Shown one piece after another: positions 1 to 8,155 of a stretch of DNA of 64,000 nucleotides; the stretch's first letter is position 1, and each line of letters starts with the position of its first letter. Source of the stretch: Cellulosimicrobium arenosum (GTDB taxonomy: Bacteria > Actinomycetota > Actinomycetes > Actinomycetales > Cellulomonadaceae); assembly GCF_014837295.1 (NCBI RefSeq), contig NZ_JACYHB010000014.1:1-64000 (forward strand). Direction: 5' to 3'. A program made the translations under genes and the position numbers. The notes beneath the pieces are model-generated. The model was not told the origin of the DNA and did no database searches. It saw nothing but the letters and a program-made list of their open reading frames with translations.

Positions 1-1
1 C

Positions 2-118
2 GTCGCCCTGGCGATCAACGACCGGCCCCGCAAGGTCCTCGGCTGGAAGACCCCCGCCGAGGTCTTCGCCGAGCAGCTACTCTCGCTCCAAGAGCCCGGT
101 GTTGCGTCGACCCGTTGA
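2..118 (+). pseudogene. IS30-family transposase, C-terminal remnant
   Basis: The reading frame open at the window edge encodes 38 residues and then stops. It contains INDRPRKVLGWKTPAEVF, the conserved tail of IS30-type DDE transposases after the catalytic Glu. The rest of the gene lies outside the window, so it may be an intact element cut by the edge or a fragment. The next insertion-sequence fragment begins almost immediately after its stop, which suggests nested or abutting insertions. Confidence 0.75.
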
Positions 119-119
119 A

Positions 120-416
120 CTCGCCCAATTTCGAAGCCGGAAGTTCCTGGCAACGCTGCGCCGTCTGGACCTGGTCGGGTCCATGGGCCAAGTCGCCTCC
201 GCCGACGACAACGCCGCCATGGAATCCTTCTTCGCCCTGCTGCAGAAGAACGTGCTCGATCGGCGCCGCTGGACCACCCGGGCCGAGCTGCGGATCGCGG
301 TCATCACCTGGATCGAACGCACCTACCACCGGCGCCGCCGCCAGCAGCGACTCGGACGGTTGACCCCCATCGAGTACGAAGCCATCATGACCACTCAGGT
401 CGCACTCGCCGCCTGA
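120..416 (+). pseudogene. IS3-family transposase OrfB, C-terminal fragment
   Basis: About 95 codons resemble the C-terminal third of an IS3-group integrase: SMGQVASADDNAAMESFF carries the last catalytic Glu, followed by LLQKNVLDRRRW and a terminal RLGRLTPIEYE. The first two catalytic Asp residues and the OrfA part are missing, so it cannot be active. The frame stays open a short way upstream of about 120, but that stretch does not look like transposase. It is a different IS3 subgroup from the element at 0.56-1.6 kb, and it lies in the opposite orientation. Confidence 0.8.
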
Positions 417-566
417 GATCACCTGTCACCTCTTCGTGCAGCAGACCCCGATCAGCACGCCACTGCCGACGCGCGCCCTCGGGAACATCGCTGGTCTTCA
501 TCCTCCACACTGCCTTCGCCACACCGCACCTCCGAGATCAGGGGTGTTGCGACGACCAATTGATTC
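417..566. other. Insertion-sequence end debris, no gene
   Basis: This stretch joins the tail of the forward IS3 fragment to the truncated reverse OrfB. The first part, just after the stop, looks like the 3' untranslated end of the IS3 fragment. Around 541-566 the sequence GGGTGTTGCGACGACC resembles an actinobacterial IS terminus. No supportable gene is present; long open frames crossing it on the plus strand are high-GC shadows. Confidence 0.4.
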
Positions 567-1248
567 CGCCTTGCGACCCGGCGTCGCTGTGATGGATCAG
601 CTGCCCGTGCACGGCGGGGTGGCCCTCGCGGTCGCGCTGCCACAGCGCCATGCGCAGCGGGACCATGACCAGATCGACGTGCTTAGACGTCTGCGCGTGC
701 CAGGACACGATCCGTTGGGAGAACACGTCGACGATGAACGCGACGTAGACCCACCCCGCCCAGGTCCGCACGTACGTGAAGTCGGTGACCCAGGTGTGGT
801 TCGGCGCCGGCGCCGTGAAGTCGCGGTTCAGCAGATCACCAGCGCGCATCCCGTCCTTCGCGGGGATCGTCGTGCGCACGCCCTTGTCGCGGCGGACCCC
901 GACCAGTCCCAGGGTCCGCATCGCCCGGTCGACCGCGCCCCGCGAGGCGTCCGGTGCGGCTCCGCGGCGCACGCACGCGGTCATCTTCCTGCGCCCGTAC
1001 AGGCCTTCCGGTGCCAGCACGCGACGCTCGATCCCATCGGGGCCGACCCGTATTGTCCACGCGGTCTGGCGCACCGCGTCCTCGACCTGTGCGTCGCTCA
1101 CCGTGCGCGGCGCGACACGGCCACCCGCGCCACGCCACGCCCGGTAGGTCCGTGCGGCGACCTGGCAGCCCTGCTCACGCAGGACCCGACACGTCGACTC
1201 GACCGCATGGTCCTCAGCCCTCATCGTGTCGATGAAGCCCATGATCAT
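538..1248 (-). pseudogene. IS3-family transposase OrfB, truncated at its C terminus
   Basis: OrfB carries the HTH_21-like N terminus (MIMGFIDTMRAEDHAVESTC) and the integrase core with first Asp in WVTDFTYV and second Asp in LIHHSDAGSQ. Canonical relatives continue with YTSIRFTE and end with the catalytic Glu. Here similarity stops after GSQ and is replaced by ten unrelated residues and a stop, so roughly the last 80-90 residues are lost. Its ATG overlaps the stop of orfA by four bases (ATGA), consistent with coupling or frameshifting in IS3 elements. Lack of the DDE Glu predicts an inactive transposase. Confidence 0.85.
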
Positions 1249-1609
1249 CGGTTGCGGGGGTCGAGCTCCCCCACGAAGAAAGACGTCGCGGCCTTCAAGA
1301 TCGCGACGTCCTCGCGCAGGCGCCGGTTCTCCGCCTTGAGCTTCTTGATCTCCTCCAGCTCCTCACTGCTGACCCCCGGCCGGTCCCCGGCGTCCACCTC
1401 GGCCTGCGCGACCCAGCGGCGCACCGACTCCCGGGACACCCCGAGCTGCTTGGACACAGCGACCGACGCCGCCGTCACGTTCTGGTACTCCCCGAGGTGC
1501 TCACGCACCAGACGCACCGCGCGCGCCCTCAGCTCGGGATCAATCTTCTTCGGCATGTGCTCATCCTCCTGGACTCAAACAGGAGCGGCATCAAACCTGG
1601 GTCGCTTCA
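567..1609 (-). mobile_element. Partial IS3-family element inserted in a host gene
   Basis: The element's 5' end appears to lie near 1609 on the minus strand, where TGAAGCGACCCAGGTTTGAT resembles a typical IS3 left inverted repeat 50 bases upstream of orfA. Transposase similarity ends near 567, so the right end is missing. The left end lies inside the last codons of the upstream reverse-strand frame, which marks the insertion point. No target duplication can be scored because the other end is gone. Confidence 0.65.
1245..1556 (-). CDS. IS3-family transposase OrfA (HTH protein)
   Basis: The 103-residue protein has an N-terminal helix-turn-helix (ARAVRLVREHLGEYQNVTAA to VSRESVRRWVAQAEVDAG) and a C-terminal leucine-zipper-like helix (EELEEIKKLKAENRRLREDV), the standard OrfA arrangement for binding IS ends. 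The length is normal for the family. A good ribosome site (AGGAGGATGAGC) precedes the ATG. OrfA looks intact, but its partner OrfB is truncated, so it may only act on other copies. Confidence 0.9.
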   Translation of the reverse strand: MPKKIDPELRARAVRLVREHLGEYQNVTAASVAVSKQLGVSRESVRRWVAQAEVDAGDRPGVSSEELEEIKKLKAENRRLREDVAILKAATSFFVGELDPRNR

Positions 1610-2985
1610 CTGCGCCGCACCGCCGTCTGCGTGCGCCCCGTCAGCTCCCCAACCTCGCGCAGAGACCGACCGGCGGCGTACTGCTCCGCGACGAACCGGT
1701 CGAACCTGTCCCGCTGGAACACGTTGTAGCCGTTCTTCGTCGCCGCGAAACTGCGGGAGGGCGTCGAGCACTGGCCGAGTCGGGTACGCCACGGCACGAC
1801 GCTACTTGGGGAATCTCTCGCCGGGCGGCCCGGCTCAGGGAGGTGGAAGAGTTCGTGCTGGCTGAGAGTGGCGGGCGTGCGCTTGAGGTGCCCGTCGACG
1901 AGCGCGACGACGTCCCAAGCTTCCGGCACGGTGACCTCGTGGGTGGCTCGAGGATTCGGCCAGTAGGTCGGCGTCTGCTTTGTGAAGGCGCCGGGGTGGA
2001 GGTTGTTCACGATCAGGACCCCGGACACGTGCTGGTGCGCCCAATGTCCGTCCCCGGCGTGGAAGTACCCGCCCGGGCCGCGGGCAGCGCCGAGAAAGCG
2101 GCCCTCCACGGGGTCGATCACCCACTGCTCGGGGCCGTAGAGCGCGTTCTTGACGCCGAAGTCGTCGTCCGAGAAGAACGACGTGCCGATCGCGACCATG
2201 AAGCCGTGCTCCGGCCTTCCGTACGCGTTCCCCTTGTCCGACAGGGCGTCGGTCAACACGCCGGCGTCGTCGACCCACTGCGCCTCACCGCCGCTGCCGT
2301 AGATGGCGAGCGGGCGCAGCCCTGTATCGCTACCGCGCATGGACGGGCTCTTGGGCAGGGCGCGGAGCGTGATGCTCCAGTCTTCGCGGTCCCAAGAGAA
2401 GGGCGGCCACTCCTCGCGAGTGATCAGATCGTCAGGGTCCAAGCCCTTGAGCCAGGCCTCGAGCTGCGCGCGCAGAGGCTTGGTCGAGAGCGCCCGTTCG
2501 CCCGCGGCGTTGATGTCGATTGCGAGCCAGAAGTTCGGGCTGTCGGTCTTGTTCAGGCCGTCGTAGACGTCGCTGATGCGTCCAGCGGTTCCCTGCCGGG
2601 TTCTGCTCGTGCTCGGGGATCGCGCCTCGAGGTAGAAGCTCTCACCCGAAGAGCGTGCGAGGAAGTCGGGCCGCCGGTCCGTGCCCGGGAGAGCGGGTTC
2701 GATCTCAAGGTCTAGACCGGACCGGATCAGGGACTCGTGGAGGTAGAGCTCGAGGAACGCTGCCTGGAAGGTGTGGTCGTCCGGGCGCCGAAGGCGGCCT
2801 GCCAGGGCACGGCGTTCCTGTGGAGGTACGCGACTGAGCCAGTCGTTCATGAGGTCGCGGACGGCCTGCCAGTACTCACCGGCGGCGCGGTCAAGGAACT
2901 CCGTCGAGGACTCGCGATGCGACGCGGGCGAGGCGTCCTGTCGAGGCCCCGGCTCGAGAAGCCTTCGCACGCGCGGGACCGGCAC
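1591..2985 (-). pseudogene. PD-(D/E)XK-like hypothetical protein joined to an HTH tail, cut by IS3
   Basis: The 464-codon frame has two parts. Residues about 45-400 form an unfamiliar protein whose segment RPDFLARSSGESFYLEAR resembles a PD-(D/E)XK nuclease core (Asp, then Glu-x-Arg instead of Glu-x-Lys). The last 70 residues contain a separate helix-turn-helix (RSLREVGELTGRTQTAVRR) like small actinobacterial HTH proteins. The final residues SEATQV are encoded by the IS3 terminal repeat, so the HTH part was interrupted by insertion. The nuclease assignment is weak. The frame begins with GTG and no clear ribosome site; an internal ATG at 2850 is an alternative start. Confidence 0.45.
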
Positions 2986-3003
2986 GAGCGGACGATGTAT
3001 CGG

Positions 3004-3090
3004 TCAGGTCACTATGAGCAGGAAGACGGCCAGCATTACCGTGATAGCCAAGCCCAATAGGATCGGCTTTCGCCACGCGTCGCGATTCAC
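3004..3090 (-). CDS. 28-residue single-pass membrane peptide behind RHS gene
   Basis: A GTG-initiated frame encodes a peptide with a basic start (MNRDAWRKP) and one hydrophobic helix (ILLGLAITVMLAVFLLIVT). GGGAAAGGGA lies just upstream as a possible ribosome site. It starts 16 bases after the stop of the alternative RHS C-terminal frame, so it may be translated from the same mRNA. No known family is recognised. A role as a membrane partner or immunity-like peptide for the RHS C terminus is speculation based on position only. Confidence 0.45.
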   Translation of the reverse strand: MNRDAWRKPILLGLAITVMLAVFLLIVT

Positions 3091-3106
3091 TCCCTTTCCC
3101 AATCTT

Positions 3107-3307
3107 TCACGAATTGCATTGTTGTAGCGTGAAGTCAGTAACAAGTGTCCCGATAACCGCGCCCAGGAACATTCCGGCAAAGCCCGCCACGATCCCAGGT
3201 CCGCTGCCAGCTAGGAGCGCGGCGCCAAGACCATAAAATGTCACGAGATCGCTAACCGCACTTGCGGCCATGCCCAGCACTCCTGCAATGCAACCACGAC
3301 ACTCGTT
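3107..3307 (-). other. Out-of-frame C-terminal tip of the RHS protein
   Basis: This 66-codon frame follows the DPTG motif that marks the end of RHS cores. It is small-residue-rich and hydrophobic (SDLVTFYGLGAALLAGSGPG, VAGFAGMFLGAVIGTLV) with Cys near each end. Many actinobacterial RHS proteins carry such glycine-rich hydrophobic tips after the core. The central frame instead ends after about 20 unrelated residues, so this frame is the more natural C terminus. Confidence 0.55.
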
Positions 3308-6300
3308 CCCGTTGGGTCCTTGGCATTGCATGGGTTGGCCGCGGCGTAGGTGTAGGGGTTGGACTCTTGGCCGGCCGGGTCGTACTGGGTGAACCGCCCC
3401 AGTGTCGCGTCGTAGTAGCGGGCGCCGAGTTTGTAGAGGTTGGCGGACTCTTCGTAGCCGCCGGCGTAGCGGATGTTGTTCGAGCCGATGACACCAACAT
3501 TGCTGGCGCTGCGCTGCTCGCCGTAGGGCGAGTAGGAGTAGCCGCCCTGCCATCCGCCCGTGTTCCCAAACATGCCGAGCACGGATCCGAGGTGGTCGGT
3601 GACGTAGTAGCTGGAGGCGACCTGCGTGAGGGCGATGGGCTTGCCGTCAGGACTCCGCGTCCACGAGGTATTCGCTCCCTGGAGGTCCTTGCCAATGAGG
3701 CCAAGATCCGAGCTGTACAAGGTTGTCGTAGCGATGCCGGTGACTGACTTCAGCTGCAGATCGTTGCCTGGCCCGAACGTGGTGTAGGTAGTGGCGCCGC
3801 TAGCGGTGACCTGGAGACGGTCGCCGTACGTGGCGGTCTGACCGGTGATCCCGTTGCGGGTCTGGTTCCCGGCACCGTCGTAGGCCCAGGTGGTGGTGTC
3901 GGCGCTGGTGGACGCGATCTGGTTGGCGTTGTTGTAGGTGTAGGTGATCGTGCCCGCGGTCGCGCCGGTGTTGCCGGCGCGAGTCTGGCTGGTGCGGTTG
4001 CTCGCCTTGTCGTAGGTGTAGGTCCACGACGCGTTGACGGTGGCCCCGTTCTTCTCCTCGGCCTTGGTCAACCGGTTCAGCGAATCGTAGCTGTAGGAGC
4101 TGATCGCGCCGACGGGGATGCCCTGCTCGAGGTGGCTGGTGCGCTTCTGCAGCATGATGCGGTCGCTGCTGCCCTGGGTGTAGGAGTACCCGACGTCGGC
4201 CTTGGTGTACCCGCCTGCGTCCGTCGCGGTGATCCGCGTCGGGCGCCCGGAGGTGTCGCGGGTGGTGTTCTGACGTGCGCCGCCGGGGAAGATTCGGGCG
4301 GTCTCATGCCCGTTGTTGTCGTAGGTGAACTTCACGCATCCAGAGTTCGCGGCAGGGTTGCCACTTGTGGTGCAAGATCCGGAGGTCGGGCGCAGGGCGG
4401 TGAGCTGGTTCGCCACGTCATACGCGTACGTCGTCGCGCCCAGGCCGCCCGTCGAGACAAGGTTCCCACTCTTGTCGTAGCCGTTGGTGACGGTGTTGCT
4501 GTAGCCACTGCCCGTGGGGCCCTGGACCTTCCTCTCGGTTTGCTTACCGAGCAGGTTGTACTTGTAGGTGATCGCGGTGCCGGTAGCCGAGTCGGCCTCG
4601 GAGGTCAGCAGCCCGCTAGGTGTCCACACGTTCGTCAGGGTCTGCCCGTTGTGGAACGTGGTGAGCGTGATTCGGTCCGCGGCGTCGTAGGCGTAGGTCG
4701 TGGCCTTGGCGTTGCCGTCGGTGACCTTGGTGACGCGCCCGACCGCGTCGTACTCGTACAGGGTCGGGCCGAGCGGTGCCGGCGGGGTGGTCTTGATGAG
4801 GTTGCCACCGGAGTACGTGTAGGTCGTCTTCTTGTTGTTGGCGTCGGTCGCAGAACAGATCTGCCCGGCCTTGCCCCCGCACACCGTGCCAGCGCTGGTC
4901 TCGTAGGTGTACGACGTCGTCGAGGCCGTGCCGCCGCTCGTGGTGTCCGTCTTGGCGGTGAGGTTTCCCGCGGCGTCGTACGTCATGGACTGGGTGTTGC
5001 CCGACGGGTCGATCGTGCACTTGGCCCGGTAGGGGTTGCCGGACTGGGCGCCGGTGCACCCCGGGCCCTGGGCGTACAGGGCTTGGGTCGCCGCGCCCGT
5101 GGGCAGCGTGATGCCGGTCTGGTTGTTCAGCTGGTCGTACGTCGCCTCAGTGACGTTGCCCTGCCCGCCGCCCGTGGAGAACCCGTCGGTGGTGGTCTGC
5201 ACGTCGCTGTTCGCTGTCCAGGTCTGGGACTGGGTGCGCCCGAGCTGGTCCGTGGTCTTGGTGACCTGCCACTTGGAGTCGACCTCGTAGCTCGAGGTGT
5301 TGCCGCGCGGATCAGTGACCGTGGTGCCGGTCGCGGTGTACGCGAACGAGGTCACCACGCTCGACTCACCCGTGCGGGACTGCGTGACCTTCGTGACCCG
5401 GCTCGCGGAGTCGTACACGAACGCGATCGATCGCCCGTCGCCGCCCATCGTCACGAGCCGATCGCTGGCGTCGTACGTCATGGTCCAGAACGGGCGCCCG
5501 GCGCCCTCCTCGTTGACCCTGTCCATACGCCCGACCGAGTCATAGAAGAACCTGGTGTAGCGGCCCGCCGCCCCCACCTCGTCGAGGCTGTGGGCCGCGC
5601 CGTTGTTGATCAGGTAATCCATCCCGATGCTCTTGCCGACGGCGTCGGTGACCGACACGACCCGGCCGGAGGAGTACCCGTAGGTGATCCCGACACCATT
5701 GCGGTCCTGACGCTTGGTCAACCAGCCCGACGCATTGAAGATCACCTTCTCCCCGGTCCGGTTGTAGGAAACCGTCCACGTCCCGTCACCGTTCTGCGTC
5801 AGCGACGCGTTCACCCCCGCGGGAGAAGTCCACGTGCTGCCCGACTTGGTGAACACCCACCGCGCGCCCGTCCCGTCGTAGTACGTCGTCGTCGACGAGG
5901 AGATCGATAGGCCGGTGATCATGTAGTCCTCGCGCCACGGCCCGATGTACCCGTTGTCGATGTCGTTCTGCGAGTTGTACACGCGGTACGCGACGGCCGG
6001 CACCCCCGGCCCGCGAAGCTCACTCATCTTTGAGCGGATGAACAGGTTGCCCGACCCGACGTTGACCTTGATCGCCTGGTCGCCCTCGTCACCATCGAGC
6101 CAGAACTCCTGGAACGTGTACGCCCCGGTGTCCCCCAGGGCCTCGTTCGCTGCTGGCGGCGCAGCTGCTCGCGCTGCACTCGGTCCCTCGGGCGCTGAGA
6201 GCTCAGGCGTCCACGCCTTGCTCGGCGGAGCACCGCCGACCTCGACCTCAGGCGCGTCCGGATCCGGCTCCCAGACGTCCGGCGCCGGCGCCGCGGCGGC

Positions 6301-6410
6301 CGCAGCCGCAGGCCCCCGGCTGACGGGGCCGAGCTCGCCGGCAGGGCGACGGCACCCACAACGAGCAACGATGACGAGACGATCCCAGCGACGAACGACA
6401 CAGCGCGCAT
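3107..6410 (-). pseudogene. RHS/YD-repeat secreted protein, frame broken near both ends
   Basis: The middle (about 3241-6330) is a long RHS protein: many YD repeats (YDxxGRxxxVT) and a canonical RHS core (YYVTDHLGSVLG, YSPYGEQR, LGARYYDATLGRFTQYDPAG). The signal peptide (MRAVSFVAGIVSSSLLVVGA, ATG at 6410 after GGGGGAAATC) is in another frame, and the natural tail after DPTG (NECRGCIAGVLGMAASAVSD..., 66 residues with a hydrophobic stretch) is in a third. One extra G in the G5 run at 6313-6317 and one in the GGG at 3308-3310 would give a single frame of about 1101 residues. Without them the central frame lacks a secretion signal and ends in a short unrelated tail. Either two real deletions or two consensus errors explain this. 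Confidence 0.8.
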
Positions 6411-6704
6411 GATTTCCCCCCAAGAGGTTGAACACCGTTGTTCAAGCCACCGCGATGGACGCGGTCCCACGAGAGCAGCACGAGACCGCGCCACACGCAC
6501 CTCATAGGCTCATCGTGCTTACGAAGAGGACCCGTCGGAGGTATCGAACCCCTCCAAACCTCCCATCCCGGACGACGGGAGCAGCCCTGGTGTACGACAA
6601 GCACCGATTTGCCGGACGCCGCAGAACCACCTTTTGCGACGCCCGACAAACGGTCGGTTTTGCTACTTGATCGAGATCCTCGCTCGCCGTGATGGCGTGG
6701 AGCT
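6411..6704. other. Upstream region of the RHS gene, no gene seen
   Basis: About 290 bases upstream of the RHS signal-peptide start carry no convincing coding frame on either strand. Base composition is less GC-rich than the flanking genes. It should contain the RHS promoter, but no clear -35/-10 pair stood out. Confidence 0.4.
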
Positions 6705-6900
6705 CTACTCGCAGCCGACGCCGTCGCCGTCGCGGTCCAGCTTGCCGGAGTACCCGGGCTCACCGCGGTGGATCGGCGCCTTTCCGGCGGCGCGGACCGC
6801 GTCGCAGTTCTTGTAGTAGGCCTCCGCCGGTGCGGGGGCGGGAGCGGGTGCCGGCGGGGGCTCGGGTGCCGGCGCGGGCGCGGGCGCGGGGGGTAGCCAC
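6705..6900 (-). pseudogene. Excalibur calcium-binding domain protein, 3' remnant
   Basis: The frame ends with a recognisable Excalibur domain: YYKNCDAVRAAGKAPIHRGE, then LDRDGDGVGCE and stop, with the DxDxDGxxCE calcium-loop signature. It is preceded by an Ala-Pro-rich linker. Upstream this frame hits a TGA at about 6915-6920 with no start codon between, so the N terminus is lost. Removing one C from the C6 run near 6893-6898 would connect it to a GTG frame (VATPAPAP), pointing to a small indel. These domains are usually on exported actinobacterial proteins. Confidence 0.65.
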
Positions 6901-6970
6901 GCGAGGCGGTGTCAGCTTGCTCACCCGGTACCGGCTCGAGGTCGCGTTCCGCGACAGCCGAGCGGCACGA

Positions 6971-7015
6971 CGAAGCCCGCACCCCCGAGACGAGATCTCG
7001 GGGGTGCGGGCTTCG
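6971..7015. terminator. Strong bidirectional hairpin terminator
   Basis: Perfect 20-bp arms (6971-6990 and 6996-7015, starting CGAAGCCCGCACCCCC) surround the 5-base loop CGAGA. It lies 8 bases beyond the stop of the hicB-like gene reading leftward. No U-tract follows, which is common for GC-rich actinobacterial terminators. Confidence 0.8.
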
Positions 7016-7022
7016 TGCTGTC

Positions 7023-7349
7023 TCAGGCTGAGAGCTTGTGGTTGGCGAGACGGTTCATAGAGATGCCCTGCTCGGCAGCCTCTTCGACGAGCCGGCGGTG
7101 CATAGCCGGGGGGATCCGCACGCGGAACTCGCCTGAGTAGTGGCGCTCGGACAAGGGCTCCGGGACCTCCTCGCCAGAGGCTGCGAGGTCGTCGACCACC
7201 TCATAGGCGAGCTTCTGGATCCCAGAGAACGCGGCGCCCGGCTCGGGCTCGAGCCACGAGAGAGAGGGCAGCTCGAGAACCGTACCGACAAACTCCCCGT
7301 CGTCTGCGGACCAGGACACGCGGTAGCTGTAGTGCTCGGCGGCGTTCAC
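7023..7349 (-). CDS. HicB-family antitoxin
   Basis: The 108-residue protein has the HicB fold at its N terminus (YSYRVSWSADDGEFVGTVLE, LPSLSW) and a C-terminal ribbon-helix-helix-like segment (EFRVRIPPAMHRRLVEEA, ISMNRLANHKLSA) that should bind its own promoter. In type II HicAB modules it neutralises the HicA RNase. Its GTG overlaps the TGA of the upstream hicA frame (GTGA), as expected for coupled genes. With the toxin gene broken it is an orphan antitoxin or still represses the operon. Confident on family. Confidence 0.85.
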   Translation of the reverse strand: MNAAEHYSYRVSWSADDGEFVGTVLELPSLSWLEPEPGAAFSGIQKLAYEVVDDLAASGEEVPEPLSERHYSGEFRVRIPPAMHRRLVEEAAEQGISMNRLANHKLSA

Positions 7350-7624
7350 TTCTCCTCCTCCTTGGAGTCGTTCTCATCTTGCATGGCCTCGAGCTTGTCG
7401 ATCGCCTTGAGGACCTGTTTGACCTGGTAGGCCTTGGCCTGGCCGTTGCTGTTCTAGATGTTGACCCGGGGGTCACCGGACCAAGGCATGGCATAGATGT
7501 GGTGCGAGCCCCCGCTACGCCGGGGCTCGCCGAAGTAGTGGCCGCACACGGCGGCGAGTTCGTCGAAGCGAACGCTGCCCGGGCTGTTCCGCATGCGGTC
7601 CAGCACCTTGTCTCGCTTCGTCAC
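7346..7624 (-). pseudogene. HicA-like toxin gene with in-frame amber stop at codon 57
   Basis: From GTG at 7624 the frame reads MTKRDKVLDRMRNSPGSVRF, then EPRRSGGSHHIYAMPW with the HicA glycine-serine-histidine loop, then DPRVNI followed by TAG (7456-7454). Past the stop it continues NSNGQAKAYQVKQVLKAIDK to a TGA overlapping hicB. Relatives read VNIQ-, so a single CAG to TAG change explains the stop. The truncated 56-residue product would lack the C-terminal helix. Full length would be 92 residues. Readthrough of the amber codon cannot be excluded. Confidence 0.8.
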
Positions 7625-7632
7625 GAGACGAC

Positions 7633-7661
7633 GGTACCAATAGTGGTACCACCCGTGTCAA
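7633..7661 (-). promoter_or_regulatory. hicAB promoter with operator palindrome
   Basis: GGTACCA-ATAG-TGGTACC (7633-7650) is a perfect inverted repeat 8 bases upstream of the hicA GTG. A TTGACA -35 hexamer (7661-7656, minus strand) precedes it, placing the palindrome over the -10 region. This is where a HicB DNA-binding domain would repress. Confidence 0.65.
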
Positions 7662-7674
7662 TGGCCTAGGCATG

Positions 7675-7925
7675 TTAGGTCAAGGTGAGCCGAGACACAG
7701 AGAAGCCCTGGCTCGAGAAGAGCGTCTCGAGCCACGCCTGGGCGATACGTCGCATGCTCTTCACGTTCGACGGCGACCAGCCGCGCCGATCGGGGAACTC
7801 TCGCCTCAGATCAGCCGGGAGGAGCCGGTCGATCACCTTGCTTCCCCACCCTGCCGCACGCTGGCGGTCGAGGATGTCGCGCCCGACAGACCAGTACAGG
7901 TGCAACACCTCGACGTTTGCGCGTC
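7675..7925 (-). pseudogene. DUF1016/YhcG-type nuclease N-domain fragment
   Basis: The segment RANVEVLHLYWSVGRDILDR to WGSKVIDRLL, ADLRREFPD and WSPSNVKSMRRIAQAW matches the N-terminal DUF1016 domain of PD-(D/E)XK nuclease-like proteins (PDDEXK YhcG family). A stop sits directly upstream, and after RIAQAW the sequence is unrelated. The start, the rest of the domain and the whole nuclease domain are missing. It is a decayed relic. Confidence 0.7.
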
Positions 7926-8155
7926 ATCCTGCCGCAGCCCTCCCACGGGGCCGAACTGACCTGGCTACTGGGGCGCTGGCGGTACCGGCCTCATCGTCGG
8001 TGAGCAGGTCCCACACCCGCGCCGCGGCGGCGCGCCCGGCGTCGTCGGCGTCGAACGCGAACACCGGCACGACGGCGGACCCGGTACGGCGGATCACCTC
8101 GGCGTCCAGGGCTCCCTCCACCAGCACGACCCGCGCGCCGCACGGTCGCGAGACG
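7924..8155 (-). pseudogene. Toprim/primase-like fragment of a mobile element
   Basis: The frame reads RPCGARVVLVEGALDAEVI then VPVFAFDADDAGRAAAARVW and DLLTDDEAG. The Glu of VEGALDA and the Asp-x-Asp of FDADDAG are Toprim metal ligands, as in replicative or conjugative primases. Only about 25 residues separate them, shorter than usual, so an internal deletion is likely. There is no start codon. The tail overlaps the DUF1016 fragment. Confidence 0.55.

Noticed and set aside
436-2715. 759-codon plus-strand frame across the IS3 region
   Set aside because: It covers IS3 orfA/orfB and the nuclease-like frame in antisense; composition is Arg/Pro/Val-rich with no domain.
3308-3310. Programmed -1 frameshift site in the RHS gene
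   Set aside because: The three-base G run is not a classical slippery heptamer and no clear downstream structure was seen, so an indel is the simpler explanation.
4132-5910. 592-codon plus-strand frame inside the RHS gene
   Set aside because: Antisense shadow of YD repeats; no start signal and no domain.
6530-6600. Possible tRNA remnant (GGGGTTCGATACC on the minus strand)
   Set aside because: Only a T-arm-like piece is present with poor stem pairing; no acceptor, D or anticodon arm was found.
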